IMG/VR virus record: IMGVR_UViG_3300009285_006381 | Location: 1 to 20,367 of that record | DNA: 20,367 nt | From: a virus | Strand: one strand, 5' to 3' | Part shown: positions 1-6,049 of the stretch, piece after piece | Numbering within the stretch: position 1 is the first letter of the stretch | How the letters are laid out: every line of letters starts with the position of its first letter | Notes under the pieces: generated by a model | What the model was told of the DNA's origin: nothing | The model's input: the letters and a program-made list of their open reading frames with translations, nothing else | Databases searched by the model: none | Translations under genes and position numbers: made by a program

Positions 1-504
1 GGCAGGATAAAGCTTGGCATATTCCCATATGAGGCTTTGGATTTTGCATTGAAAGCTTTAAATTCTTCACGATCGCAGATTACTTTCGAGTTTGGATTTA
101 TGGTTAAGAAAGCCAATGAATATTGCAAAAGGCTTAATATAAAGGTAAAATGGAGTGAGTATTTTAGATTGAGAAGTTTTTATAAGATTCCTCAGGATGA
201 CGAAGTCTTTTGTAGCCAAGCACAAGCATGGGAAGAAGATTCCCCTAAGGTAGTTTCTGCAGTTGAAAGATTTGGTTTAACTTACTTGCAGAAGGTAAAA
301 CTTAAAGCTTTCAAGGATAGTGCTATTGATTGGGCTTTGAAGGTTCTCAATGGGACTCCTGGGGTTATTAACAAGTTTGCATTTTTGATATGGGCAGCGA
401 ATGAGTATTGTAAGCAATATGGAATTAAGCCATTTTGGCGTAAGTCTTATGTTTTAAGAGAAGAGTATTTGCGCAAAGGTATGACAAATGACATATCCTG
501 TTAA
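1..504 (+). CDS. Unknown protein with a tandem domain repeat, 5' end outside window
   Basis: The frame is open from base 1, so the gene starts upstream of the window; the first possible internal start (TTG at 37) is probably not the real one. The visible 167 residues contain the same unit of about 57 residues twice. Each copy runs from a (R/K)(I/V)KL..F stretch through A.D.ALK.LN and ANEYCK to an IK..W segment and a final LR..Y. The copies lie roughly at visible residues 2-65 and 98-160, joined by an acidic linker. There is no signal peptide or membrane segment. I do not recognise the family. The overlap with the next gene (17 bp) suggests one operon. More copies may lie upstream. Confidence 0.75.
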   Translation, partial: GRIKLGIFPYEALDFALKALNSSRSQITFEFGFMVKKANEYCKRLNIKVKWSEYFRLRSFYKIPQDDEVFCSQAQAWEEDSPKVVSAVERFGLTYLQKVKLKAFKDSAIDWALKVLNGTPGVINKFAFLIWAANEYCKQYGIKPFWRKSYVLREEYLRKGMTNDISC

Positions 505-796
505 AAGTAGCGAGCCAAAAAGGCCATATATTTCTACTATGGAAAAAATTAGATTAGAGCAACAAAAGTTATCTTGGATAGATTCAGAGCCAGAAAAAGA
601 TCCATACAGTGAGATAAAAAAAGGCATTAAGTGGATAGAGAGTCCAGAAGGACAAAGATTCATTCATTTATTTGGGTATCAAATATCACCAGAGTTTAAG
701 TGGGCATTAGAACAAGAAGACGTATCTGATGAAGTAAGAGATATAGTGTTCAAAAAATACCCATTTTTAAGGGTGCATTTCAAGGAAGATGAATGA
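488..796 (+). CDS. Hypothetical protein, 102 aa
   Basis: This is a small charged soluble protein that I do not recognise. The start at 488 has an AAAGG site 8 bases upstream and overlaps the end of the preceding gene by 17 bases. A later ATG at 542 is a possible alternative. The N-terminal third is rich in Lys and Glu and looks helical. The C-terminal part (FGYQISPEF, then KKYPFLRVHF) looks like a small folded domain. Its last bases form an ATGA overlap with the next gene, so the two are likely translationally coupled. Confidence 0.65.
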   Translation: MTYPVKSSEPKRPYISTMEKIRLEQQKLSWIDSEPEKDPYSEIKKGIKWIESPEGQRFIHLFGYQISPEFKWALEQEDVSDEVRDIVFKKYPFLRVHFKEDE

Positions 797-1341
797 AAAC
801 GGAAGAATTCGAAAAAGAAATTATTTTTAAAGCTGTTAAATTTATTGATCATAGATGCGCGCAAGCTTTTGTGATTTTGGACATTTGCAGTTCAAATAAA
901 ATTTTTAAAGAAAATGATATAAATTTCGCAAGAGCATTAATAGCAAATGTTAAAAATTTACTTAATATAGAAGTTTTTAATTTAAAAGACTCAGAAAAAA
1001 CAATTCATCTTTATTGTTGCTTGCATGGAGCAATAGAAGAAATAGCAAATAGAAGCTGGACCCCTAATTTAACTAAAATTGTAATGCCCTTCAATTTAAT
1101 ATTTTTGCTTTCATTTATTTTAAACGGAGAAATCTATTTGCCTTTAAATATTCTTTCTTGGGAGCCTTTAAATATTAAAAAGATTTTAAATGCAAAATTT
1201 TCTTCGGAAGAATTAACAGAATTAATAGTAACAATTAAAAAAATATCCCATTCTCCTTTAAACAGAGATGAATTTTTATTTATAAAAGAAACTTATAATG
1301 CGCTAGTTGAAATATCTAGCGATCCTCATCCTATTTTTTAG
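793..1341 (+). CDS. Hypothetical protein, 182 aa
   Basis: The gene starts in an ATGA overlap with the gene before it, with GGAAG a few bases upstream. The protein is rich in Ile, Leu, Lys and Asn and looks all-helical. A hydrophobic stretch near residues 97-112 (VMPFNLIFLLSFIL) could be a buried helix or a single membrane segment. No motif is recognisable. Base composition is even more AT-rich than its neighbours. It is the last gene of the left cluster, because the next gene begins only after an 80-bp leader. Confidence 0.65.
   Translation: MKTEEFEKEIIFKAVKFIDHRCAQAFVILDICSSNKIFKENDINFARALIANVKNLLNIEVFNLKDSEKTIHLYCCLHGAIEEIANRSWTPNLTKIVMPFNLIFLLSFILNGEIYLPLNILSWEPLNIKKILNAKFSSEELTELIVTIKKISHSPLNRDEFLFIKETYNALVEISSDPHPIF
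1301..1340 (+). terminator. Possible terminator at the end of the left gene cluster
   Basis: CGCTAG (1301-1306) and CTAGCG (1316-1321) form a perfect 6-bp stem with a 9-base loop inside the end of the preceding gene. A T-rich run (CTATTTTTTA) follows, but only after 9 further bases, which is far for a rho-independent terminator. Weak call. Confidence 0.3.
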
Positions 1342-1361
1342 ATGACAGACTTTTAATAAAG

Positions 1362-1419
1362 ATTTACTCTGTTAACGTAAATTTCATAACACTTGGAGGT
1401 TTTAACTTCAGGAGTAAAT
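1362..1419 (+). promoter_or_regulatory. Structured leader of rusA with shared 19-bp motif
   Basis: ATTTACTC (1362-1369) can pair perfectly with GAGTAAAT (1412-1419). The right arm contains the GAGT of the ribosome binding site and ends one base before the rusA ATG, so a folded leader would hide the site. The enclosed part holds TTAACGTAAATTTCATAAC (1372-1390) and a small hairpin GAGGT/ACTTC with a 4-base loop. The 19-bp motif recurs with 17 of 19 matches at 1843-1861, ahead of the next gene. It could also be a promoter or operator; the sequence does not decide this. Confidence 0.45.
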
Positions 1420-1420
1420 A

Positions 1421-1822
1421 ATGAAAACTTTACGTTCTAAGACTTATATACTTAAAGGTCAACCCGTACCGCTAGCCAGGGTTGGCCAAAACAAATTCCA
1501 GCGATATGATACCCAGAAGAACCTAAAACTCATAGCCTCTATAACTTTACAATCCCAACACAATAACGAGCCCCTTTTTGAATCCGTCCCATTAGAACTC
1601 ACCGTTACATTCTATTTAGAGGTTCCCAAGACCCGCGCCAACAAGGTTGCCGAAGAACAATGGCATCACTACCGCGCCGATCTCGACAATCTCGTTAAGT
1701 TCATCTGTGACTGTGCCAATAGAATTATTTTTCGTGACGATTCACTCATTTGTAGTATAATTGCTAAGAAGGTTTACTCTAGCAGACCACGCACTGAGTT
1801 CACCATTAGAGAATTGAAGTAA
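1421..1822 (+). CDS. rusA: RusA-family Holliday junction resolvase
   Basis: RusA enzymes are dimeric, metal-dependent endonucleases that cut four-way DNA junctions. In phages they resolve recombination intermediates and branched concatemers before packaging. At 133 residues the length fits the family. The signature is the acidic cluster ADLDN (D87, D89) followed by D97 and the FRDDS motif (D106, D107), then a lysine pair (K116-K117) and a C-terminal strand with SRPRTEF, matching the usual D.DN...D...DD...K pattern. The start at 1421 has a CAGGAG site 6 bases upstream. It lies between two similar structured leaders and just before the packaging genes. Confidence 0.88.
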   Translation: MKTLRSKTYILKGQPVPLARVGQNKFQRYDTQKNLKLIASITLQSQHNNEPLFESVPLELTVTFYLEVPKTRANKVAEEQWHHYRADLDNLVKFICDCANRIIFRDDSLICSIIAKKVYSSRPRTEFTIRELK

Positions 1823-1828
1823 TAACTT

Positions 1829-1921
1829 ATCCCGCATTGTGATTAACGTAAATTGTATAACCGCTCCACAGGAGTACGCGACCACAATCATTACTAACTT
1901 AATCAGTACTCTTTGCGGGAT
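1829..1921 (+). promoter_or_regulatory. Structured leader upstream of putative terS, second copy of 19-bp motif
   Basis: This gene-free stretch of 116 bp (1823-1938) holds ATCCCGCA (1829-1836) and its perfect complement TGCGGGAT (1914-1921), a GC-rich arm in AT-rich DNA. Inside lie GAGTAC (1872-1877) and GTACTC (1906-1911), which can also pair. The motif TTAACGTAAATTGTATAAC is at 1843-1861. The arrangement outer arm, motif, inner helix, outer arm, gene start is the same as before rusA, while the arm sequences differ. Possible roles are an mRNA leader, an operator or promoter, or a packaging signal near terS. Confidence 0.45.
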
Positions 1922-1938
1922 CCAAATCTGGAGAAAAT

Positions 1939-2472
1939 GTGGCTAAAATTACTAAAACTAACAAGAAAAATTCCAACAGTACAGAAATAGGCGATCGCGC
2001 AACTACTGAAATACACGATCAATTCGTCAATTACAAGACAAATACCACCATTTTTACTACTAGAGCTTGGGCTACTAAAACCGGTAAAGATTTATTAGCT
2101 TATTGCCAAAGGGAAAGCTCTCTAAGAATAGAACCATTTCACTACGCTTTAGGAATAACCACTAAAGTTTGGGAAAAGCTTTGGAAGACTTATCCAGAAT
2201 TAGAGATATATCTTGCTGAGGCTAAAGATATTCTTGGGAGCAAACGACTTCAACGCGGCCTTGAGAAGAAATATGATGCTGGCATGGCCTCATTCGCATT
2301 ACACCAATACCACCCTGACTGGCAAGCTGCTGAGAGTTACCACGATGCCCGTAAGACAAAGATCGCCGCTGACTCTGCTGGCAACCCTGGCAATACAGAG
2401 ATACATGTTCATATGGACCAAATACCAAACTCAGGCATAGTTCCTGACAAGAAGAAGGATAATAATGAGTAA
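1939..2472 (+). CDS. Putative terminase small subunit
   Basis: The protein has 177 residues. A low-complexity Thr/Asn/Lys-rich N-terminus is followed by a helical core with a possible helix-turn-helix (about residues 52-80). A segment with LGSKRLQRGLEKKYD and MASFALHQYHPDW resembles the middle part of phage terminase small subunits. The C-terminus is polar and probably disordered. Small subunits recognise phage DNA and hand it to the large subunit at the portal. The position upstream of terL fits, although five small genes lie between them. The GTG start at 1939 has GGAG 5 bases upstream; the ATG at 1937 is in another frame with a short reading frame. The call rests on weak similarity and position. 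Confidence 0.55.
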   Translation: MAKITKTNKKNSNSTEIGDRATTEIHDQFVNYKTNTTIFTTRAWATKTGKDLLAYCQRESSLRIEPFHYALGITTKVWEKLWKTYPELEIYLAEAKDILGSKRLQRGLEKKYDAGMASFALHQYHPDWQAAESYHDARKTKIAADSAGNPGNTEIHVHMDQIPNSGIVPDKKKDNNE

Positions 2473-2812
2473 AAGATACACAGTAATGCAACTTAAAGAC
2501 ATTATAAGAGAGATGCTTAATCTTGGATACACCAACTTAGACTCTTTAAGTAAAGAACTTTTAAAGCTTAAGATAACTGAAGAAGAAGCAAAATCTAATG
2601 ATGAGACTAACGCTAGATTAAACCAAGCCAAGACGATAATTTCCATCATGGCGATTATTAACGATATAACACATCCAGGTCACGCTATATCTCTTCAATT
2701 ATTCCCTAAAGAGAATCATAACTTTATAGCTACGGTTATGAAGCAGTACGAGACAAATAAAGAAAGAGGACTAACATCTAAAAATTGCTCATGCTGCAGA
2801 GAAGTAAAATGA
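2465..2812 (+). CDS. Hypothetical protein, 115 aa
   Basis: The gene overlaps the putative terS by 8 bases and has AAGAAGGA a few bases before its ATG. The protein is helical and charged; the N-terminal half (residues 1-45) could form amphipathic helices. It ends in a Cys-rich tail (NCSCCREVK), which may bind metal together with other residues. No family is recognised. It ends in an ATGA overlap with the next gene, so these small genes form one translationally coupled chain. Confidence 0.65.
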   Translation: MSKRYTVMQLKDIIREMLNLGYTNLDSLSKELLKLKITEEEAKSNDETNARLNQAKTIISIMAIINDITHPGHAISLQLFPKENHNFIATVMKQYETNKERGLTSKNCSCCREVK

Positions 2813-3024
2813 TACAGTTTCTTATCGCGTTAACTTTAATCTTCTCTTGTAGCCAATTTTTGATGCAAGAAACGTATACTCAGACAATAAGTGAGACGGT
2901 CATAAATGGTAAGTTTATTGTCTGCTGTAAGTGCGGTAGTCGTGAAACGTGCTCTGTTTCGATAAGTGGCAAGAAGGTAATTGCGTATTGTGCTAGGTGT
3001 TTTGCTTTGCAGGGGAAGAAATGA
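2809..3024 (+). CDS. Small protein with hydrophobic N-terminus and zinc-ribbon-like cysteines
   Basis: Starting at the ATG of the ATGA overlap (2809) gives 71 residues; an upstream TTG (2785) in the same frame is less likely. Residues 2-13 form a hydrophobic helix ending in IFSC, which looks like a lipoprotein signal with its lipid-bearing cysteine, although the N-terminus lacks the usual Lys or Arg. The rest has a CC.CG pair and, about 25 residues later, CARC, the spacing of a small zinc ribbon. A zinc ribbon behind a membrane anchor is unusual. Function unknown; it may be a membrane-attached phage protein, or the hydrophobic part may simply be a buried helix. Confidence 0.6.
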   Translation: MIQFLIALTLIFSCSQFLMQETYTQTISETVINGKFIVCCKCGSRETCSVSISGKKVIAYCARCFALQGKK

Positions 3025-3437
3025 CAAACGAAGAAAGAGAAGAAGAATTAATAAAGATGGGGGCTCTTAAAAGAGTAGTTGAAGTAACTCAAGACCAAAG
3101 ACTTACTGATTATATGATTTGGGGGCTTGAGCATAGAGCGATAGATAGGCTCATGGATGCTTTTAAATTGTTTACAGAGGAGTTTCCAGGCTATTGTTTT
3201 GCAGTTGAAATGGATGGGGGTGGATATATTACTGAGGACACTGCTTACAAAAGAATAGAAATAAATATATTCGATCATGCTAATCATAATGATTACTCTA
3301 AAGGCATAGCTATTTCAAAATTATTGAATGATGATCGTTTTAGAGCAAGACTTAAAGAGTTGGGCGGTGAAAGTTTTGTAAACGAGTCGCTATTACCACA
3401 TGTTAATGCTGGACCGGACACTATTGTAAAGGAGTAG
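3021..3437 (+). CDS. Hypothetical protein, 138 aa
   Basis: The ATG at 3021 forms an ATGA overlap with the gene before it and has a GGGGAAG site upstream, so it is preferred over an earlier in-frame GTG at 2997. The N-terminus is a run of Glu and Arg residues (residues 2-10). The middle has mixed helices and strands (FPGYCFAVEMDGGGY). There is no signal peptide or recognisable catalytic motif. It belongs to the coupled chain of small genes between putative terS and terL. Confidence 0.65.
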   Translation: MTNEEREEELIKMGALKRVVEVTQDQRLTDYMIWGLEHRAIDRLMDAFKLFTEEFPGYCFAVEMDGGGYITEDTAYKRIEINIFDHANHNDYSKGIAISKLLNDDRFRARLKELGGESFVNESLLPHVNAGPDTIVKE

Positions 3438-3439
3438 TG

Positions 3440-3553
3440 GTGGAACATATTATTTGTGGCGGAGAATTGAGACAAGGAAGATCTACTAGATGTTTAACTT
3501 GCAAGAATATTGCACATAGGGGATGGGGTGCCAGAAGAAAAAACAACCTTTAA
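3440..3553 (+). CDS. Very small Cys/Arg-rich protein, 37 aa, overlapping terL start
   Basis: A GTG at 3440 sits 5 bases after a strong AAAGGAG site (3428-3434), and the frame runs 37 codons to TAA. The product begins MEHIICGGEL and contains CLTC and a following His, followed by a basic tail (GARRKNNL). C6, C18, C21 and H26 could hold one zinc ion. The strong ribosome site is otherwise unexplained, because the next gene starts about 90 bases further on. Its last 26 bases overlap the start of terL in another frame. Small single-zinc proteins are frequent in phages, but no specific role can be given. Confidence 0.55.
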   Translation: MEHIICGGELRQGRSTRCLTCKNIAHRGWGARRKNNL

Positions 3554-4934
3554 AGGTATAAACGTAGAAACTATTATCAAATTGAATAAATTTGTTCCAA
3601 GGTCGTACCAGCTTCCGTTACTTGATGCCCTTGAGAACAAAGGCTACAAGCGGGTTATTGGGGTTTTGCCTAGAAGAGCAGGTAAAGACATCTGTGCTTT
3701 TAATTTTTGCATACGTCAGTGCTTGAAAAAGGTCTGTATTATCTACTACTTGCTGCCAAAGTTAACACAGGCTCGTAAAGTTATCTGGGATGGCATCATG
3801 ATTGATGGTACATCTATTTTAAGCTTTATACCTCCAGAAGTTATAGCTAATAAGAACTCTCAGGAAATGAAGATACGATTTGTTAACGGGTCAATCCTTC
3901 AAATGGGTGGATCAGACTCATACGACAGACTGCTGGGTACTAATCCATATGGAATTGTGTATAGTGAGTTCAGCACGAGTGATCCAAAGAGCTACCAGTA
4001 CTTAAGGCCGATCCTTAGCGTCTCTGACGGGTGGGCACTGTTCATTAGTACGCCACGAGGTCGTAACCATTTCTACAATCTATACAATTTCGCTCTAGAA
4101 TCACCTGATTGGTTTGCGTATAAGTTAACTATTGAAGATACAAAGCATATAACGGTAGAGCAAGTTAAAAAAGAAGCAAGAGAAGATGCTGCTATCGATG
4201 GGATAGAGGGTGAAATCTCTGATGAAATGATACTTCAGGAGTATTATTGTGATTTTAATAGAGGCATAGAGGGATCTATATACTGTAAATATATAGATAA
4301 GATGAACTTGAATGGGCAGATAACTCATGTGCCTTATCAGTCTGGATTTCCTGTTAATGTCGCTATTGATATTGGAGTATCTGACGCCACTTGTATAATA
4401 TGGTTTCAGTGTATTGGTACGCTTGTCCATATAATAGATTGTTACTCTAATACAGGACAAGGCCTAGAGCATTACGCTAAGGTGATACAATCTAAAGACT
4501 ATGTGTATGGGCATTATTTTGCTCCATTTGATATCTCTGTTAAAGAGTGGGGATCTGGGCAAACACGTATTGAGAAAGCCAAAGAGCTTGGCATTCGCTT
4601 TAAGATAGCTACTAGGGTTTCGATAGAAGATGGTATTGAGTCTGTTCGTTCTGCTTTTAGTAAGATATGGATTGATGAGGTTAAATGCAAGCCTCTTTTA
4701 AAGTCACTTGAAGCATATCGATACGAATTTGATGAGAAGAATAAACGCTACAGGGACAATCCGTGCCACGACTGGTCATCTCATTACTGCGATGCAATGC
4801 GCTATTTGGCGGTTTCTATACATAGATGTAGAGACGGTGCTTCTCCAGAAGATTTGGATAAGAGGTATAATGAGGTGATGTATGGGTCTGGTAAGTTGGG
4901 TGGTTTTTTTAGTGATGGGCCTACAAACTATTGA
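3528..4934 (+). CDS. terL: Terminase large subunit (ATPase and nuclease)
   Basis: This is the motor that cuts concatemeric phage DNA and pumps it through the portal. From a GTG at 3528, with AGGGG 5 bases upstream, it has 468 residues, a usual length. An earlier TTG at 3510 is possible. The ATPase half has a Walker A loop of the terminase type, PRRAGKD (about residues 48-54). The Walker B strand is GIVYSEF, with Ser before the catalytic Glu as in many phage terminases, and the coupling motif is FISTPRG. The RNase H-like nuclease half begins with VAIDIGVSD and ends with DWSSHYCDAMRY, supplying the metal-binding acidic residues. Both halves look intact. Confidence 0.93.
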   Translation: MPEEKTTFKGINVETIIKLNKFVPRSYQLPLLDALENKGYKRVIGVLPRRAGKDICAFNFCIRQCLKKVCIIYYLLPKLTQARKVIWDGIMIDGTSILSFIPPEVIANKNSQEMKIRFVNGSILQMGGSDSYDRLLGTNPYGIVYSEFSTSDPKSYQYLRPILSVSDGWALFISTPRGRNHFYNLYNFALESPDWFAYKLTIEDTKHITVEQVKKEAREDAAIDGIEGEISDEMILQEYYCDFNRGIEGSIYCKYIDKMNLNGQITHVPYQSGFPVNVAIDIGVSDATCIIWFQCIGTLVHIIDCYSNTGQGLEHYAKVIQSKDYVYGHYFAPFDISVKEWGSGQTRIEKAKELGIRFKIATRVSIEDGIESVRSAFSKIWIDEVKCKPLLKSLEAYRYEFDEKNKRYRDNPCHDWSSHYCDAMRYLAVSIHRCRDGASPEDLDKRYNEVMYGSGKLGGFFSDGPTNY

Positions 4935-4942
4935 GTAAAAGA

Positions 4943-5140
4943 ATGACTGAAGAAAGAGAGATAGAGTTAAAAAGGTATTTTGATGCAAGGTTAGGGGTAG
5001 AAGACTCATTTTACAGGTCGTTTGATTCGATGGTGGATGATTTTAATAATGCTCTTAGCGGTAAGTGTTGTGTTAGAGTTAATAATATTGAAATTGAAAT
5101 CGTAAATGGTAGAAAGCCAATAGAAGAGGATGATGAATGA
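4943..5140 (+). CDS. Hypothetical acidic protein, 65 aa
   Basis: A small acidic protein that starts right after terL. The frame also has a TTG at 4931 that overlaps the terL stop (TTGA). I prefer the ATG at 4943, which has a weak GAG 7 bases upstream; both starts imply coupling to terL. It contains a helical, charged N-terminus and a short VRVNNIEIEIVNGR segment that looks like beta strands, then an EEDDE tail. No family is recognised. It ends in an ATGA overlap with the next gene. Confidence 0.55.
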   Translation: MTEEREIELKRYFDARLGVEDSFYRSFDSMVDDFNNALSGKCCVRVNNIEIEIVNGRKPIEEDDE

Positions 5141-5685
5141 AAAAAGTTAAACATTTAACTGCCAAGCGTCTTGGAGTTAAATTTGGATTAGCTGTTGATC
5201 AGCGCAATTTCAATATTTGTTTTCAGCATATTGATGATATATTAAAGGCGCTGGTTAATGATCTTGATGAGCAGCTTAGTGAGGAGCACATGAATTATGA
5301 TGTCGTTTGGGATAATGAGACGACTATGTGTTTCAACTCTGAGACTAAGAAGGAAGAGCGTGAGTTGTTTATAGAGTTGCTTTTATCTGAGGCTTTAAGT
5401 TCTAGTATGAAGAAGGCAATGGGCGACGTCGATGTAGATCCTTGGTCTATAATTAAAGGTGTCATGGCTTTAAGGGTCTCAAAAAAAGCTGTTCAATCGC
5501 CTATAAGTGCGCAAGAGTATGAAGAGATTAAAGTTGCAGCTAAAAAGTCGGTGCCATTGGATATGGATTCTGTTTATGTTAATAATGAAATGCCTGGTTG
5601 GACGGAAGAGAAGCAAATAGAGTTGTTGTTGAGAAAGGAAAAAAATGAATCTTCTGAAATGGTTGCAAAGCAAGACAAGATCTAA
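5137..5685 (+). CDS. Hypothetical protein, 182 aa
   Basis: This charged, mostly helical soluble protein starts in an ATGA overlap with AGAGGA just upstream. It contains LLLSEALSSSMKKAMGDVDVD near the middle and a Lys/Glu-rich C-terminus. No catalytic motif, signal or membrane segment is visible. The gene overlaps the next one by 41 bases. Position between terL and portal suggests a head-related or packaging-accessory role, but nothing in the sequence proves it. Confidence 0.65.
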   Translation: MKKVKHLTAKRLGVKFGLAVDQRNFNICFQHIDDILKALVNDLDEQLSEEHMNYDVVWDNETTMCFNSETKKEERELFIELLLSEALSSSMKKAMGDVDVDPWSIIKGVMALRVSKKAVQSPISAQEYEEIKVAAKKSVPLDMDSVYVNNEMPGWTEEKQIELLLRKEKNESSEMVAKQDKI

Positions 5686-5983
5686 AGTAATACACTCAGA
5701 TTTTATAACAACTAGCACTCAGGAGGATCCTAGAACTTTAGAGTCTATAAAGCAAGCTCGAAAGTCTTTTGACGAGCAACAACAACAAATGCAAATGAGG
5801 GCGTTAAAGGCTCATTCTGCTGATTGTAAGGATCCCTGGACCTGTACTAAGTCTCCTTGCTTTGTTCGTATGCCAGATAAGATAGTTGGTGAGCCTATTA
5901 TTGTTCCAAGCAAAAGAGCAGTTAGATTAAAAAGGGGAAGAGAAAATCTACTAGGTGATCTGAACAATAAACTTGATATATAA
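5645..5983 (+). CDS. Hypothetical protein, 112 aa
   Basis: The start at 5645 has GAAAGGA 6 bases upstream, inside the end of the gene before it. A polar, Gln-rich middle (DEQQQQMQMRA) is followed by a Cys cluster CKDPWTCTKSPC, which could bind zinc, and a basic C-terminal part (KRAVRLKRGR). Small proteins with this layout often sit just before a phage portal gene, but I cannot name a family. Confidence 0.6.
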   Translation: MNLLKWLQSKTRSKVIHSDFITTSTQEDPRTLESIKQARKSFDEQQQQMQMRALKAHSADCKDPWTCTKSPCFVRMPDKIVGEPIIVPSKRAVRLKRGRENLLGDLNNKLDI

Positions 5984-5985
5984 TA

Positions 5986-6025
5986 TTGCCAATTCTAGAA
6001 TTATATAAAAAGCGTTATTGCTTTT
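5986..6025 (+). other. Small palindromes upstream of the portal gene
   Basis: The 66-bp gap before the portal gene holds AATTCTAGAATT (5991-6002), a perfect 12-bp palindrome, followed at once by AAAAGC (6008-6013) and GCTTTT (6020-6025), which form a hairpin with a 6-base loop. This may be a weak terminator or a protein site. The evidence is only the symmetry. Confidence 0.3.
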
Positions 6026-6049
6026 AGTAATTTTAGAAAGGGATGTGGA

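Noticed and set aside
2222-2491. Minus-strand and alternate-frame open frames over the putative terS gene
   Set aside because: They have no ribosome site and lie wholly inside a well-started gene in a coupled operon; they are shadows.
3894-3996. Broken ATPase in terL, because Ser replaces Asp before the Walker B Glu (VYSEF)
   Set aside because: The S-E form is common in phage terminase large subunits, and the other motifs are intact.
5986-6009. Sigma70-type promoter before the portal gene (TTGCCA ... TATAAA)
   Set aside because: The spacing is only about 12 bases, too short for a standard promoter.
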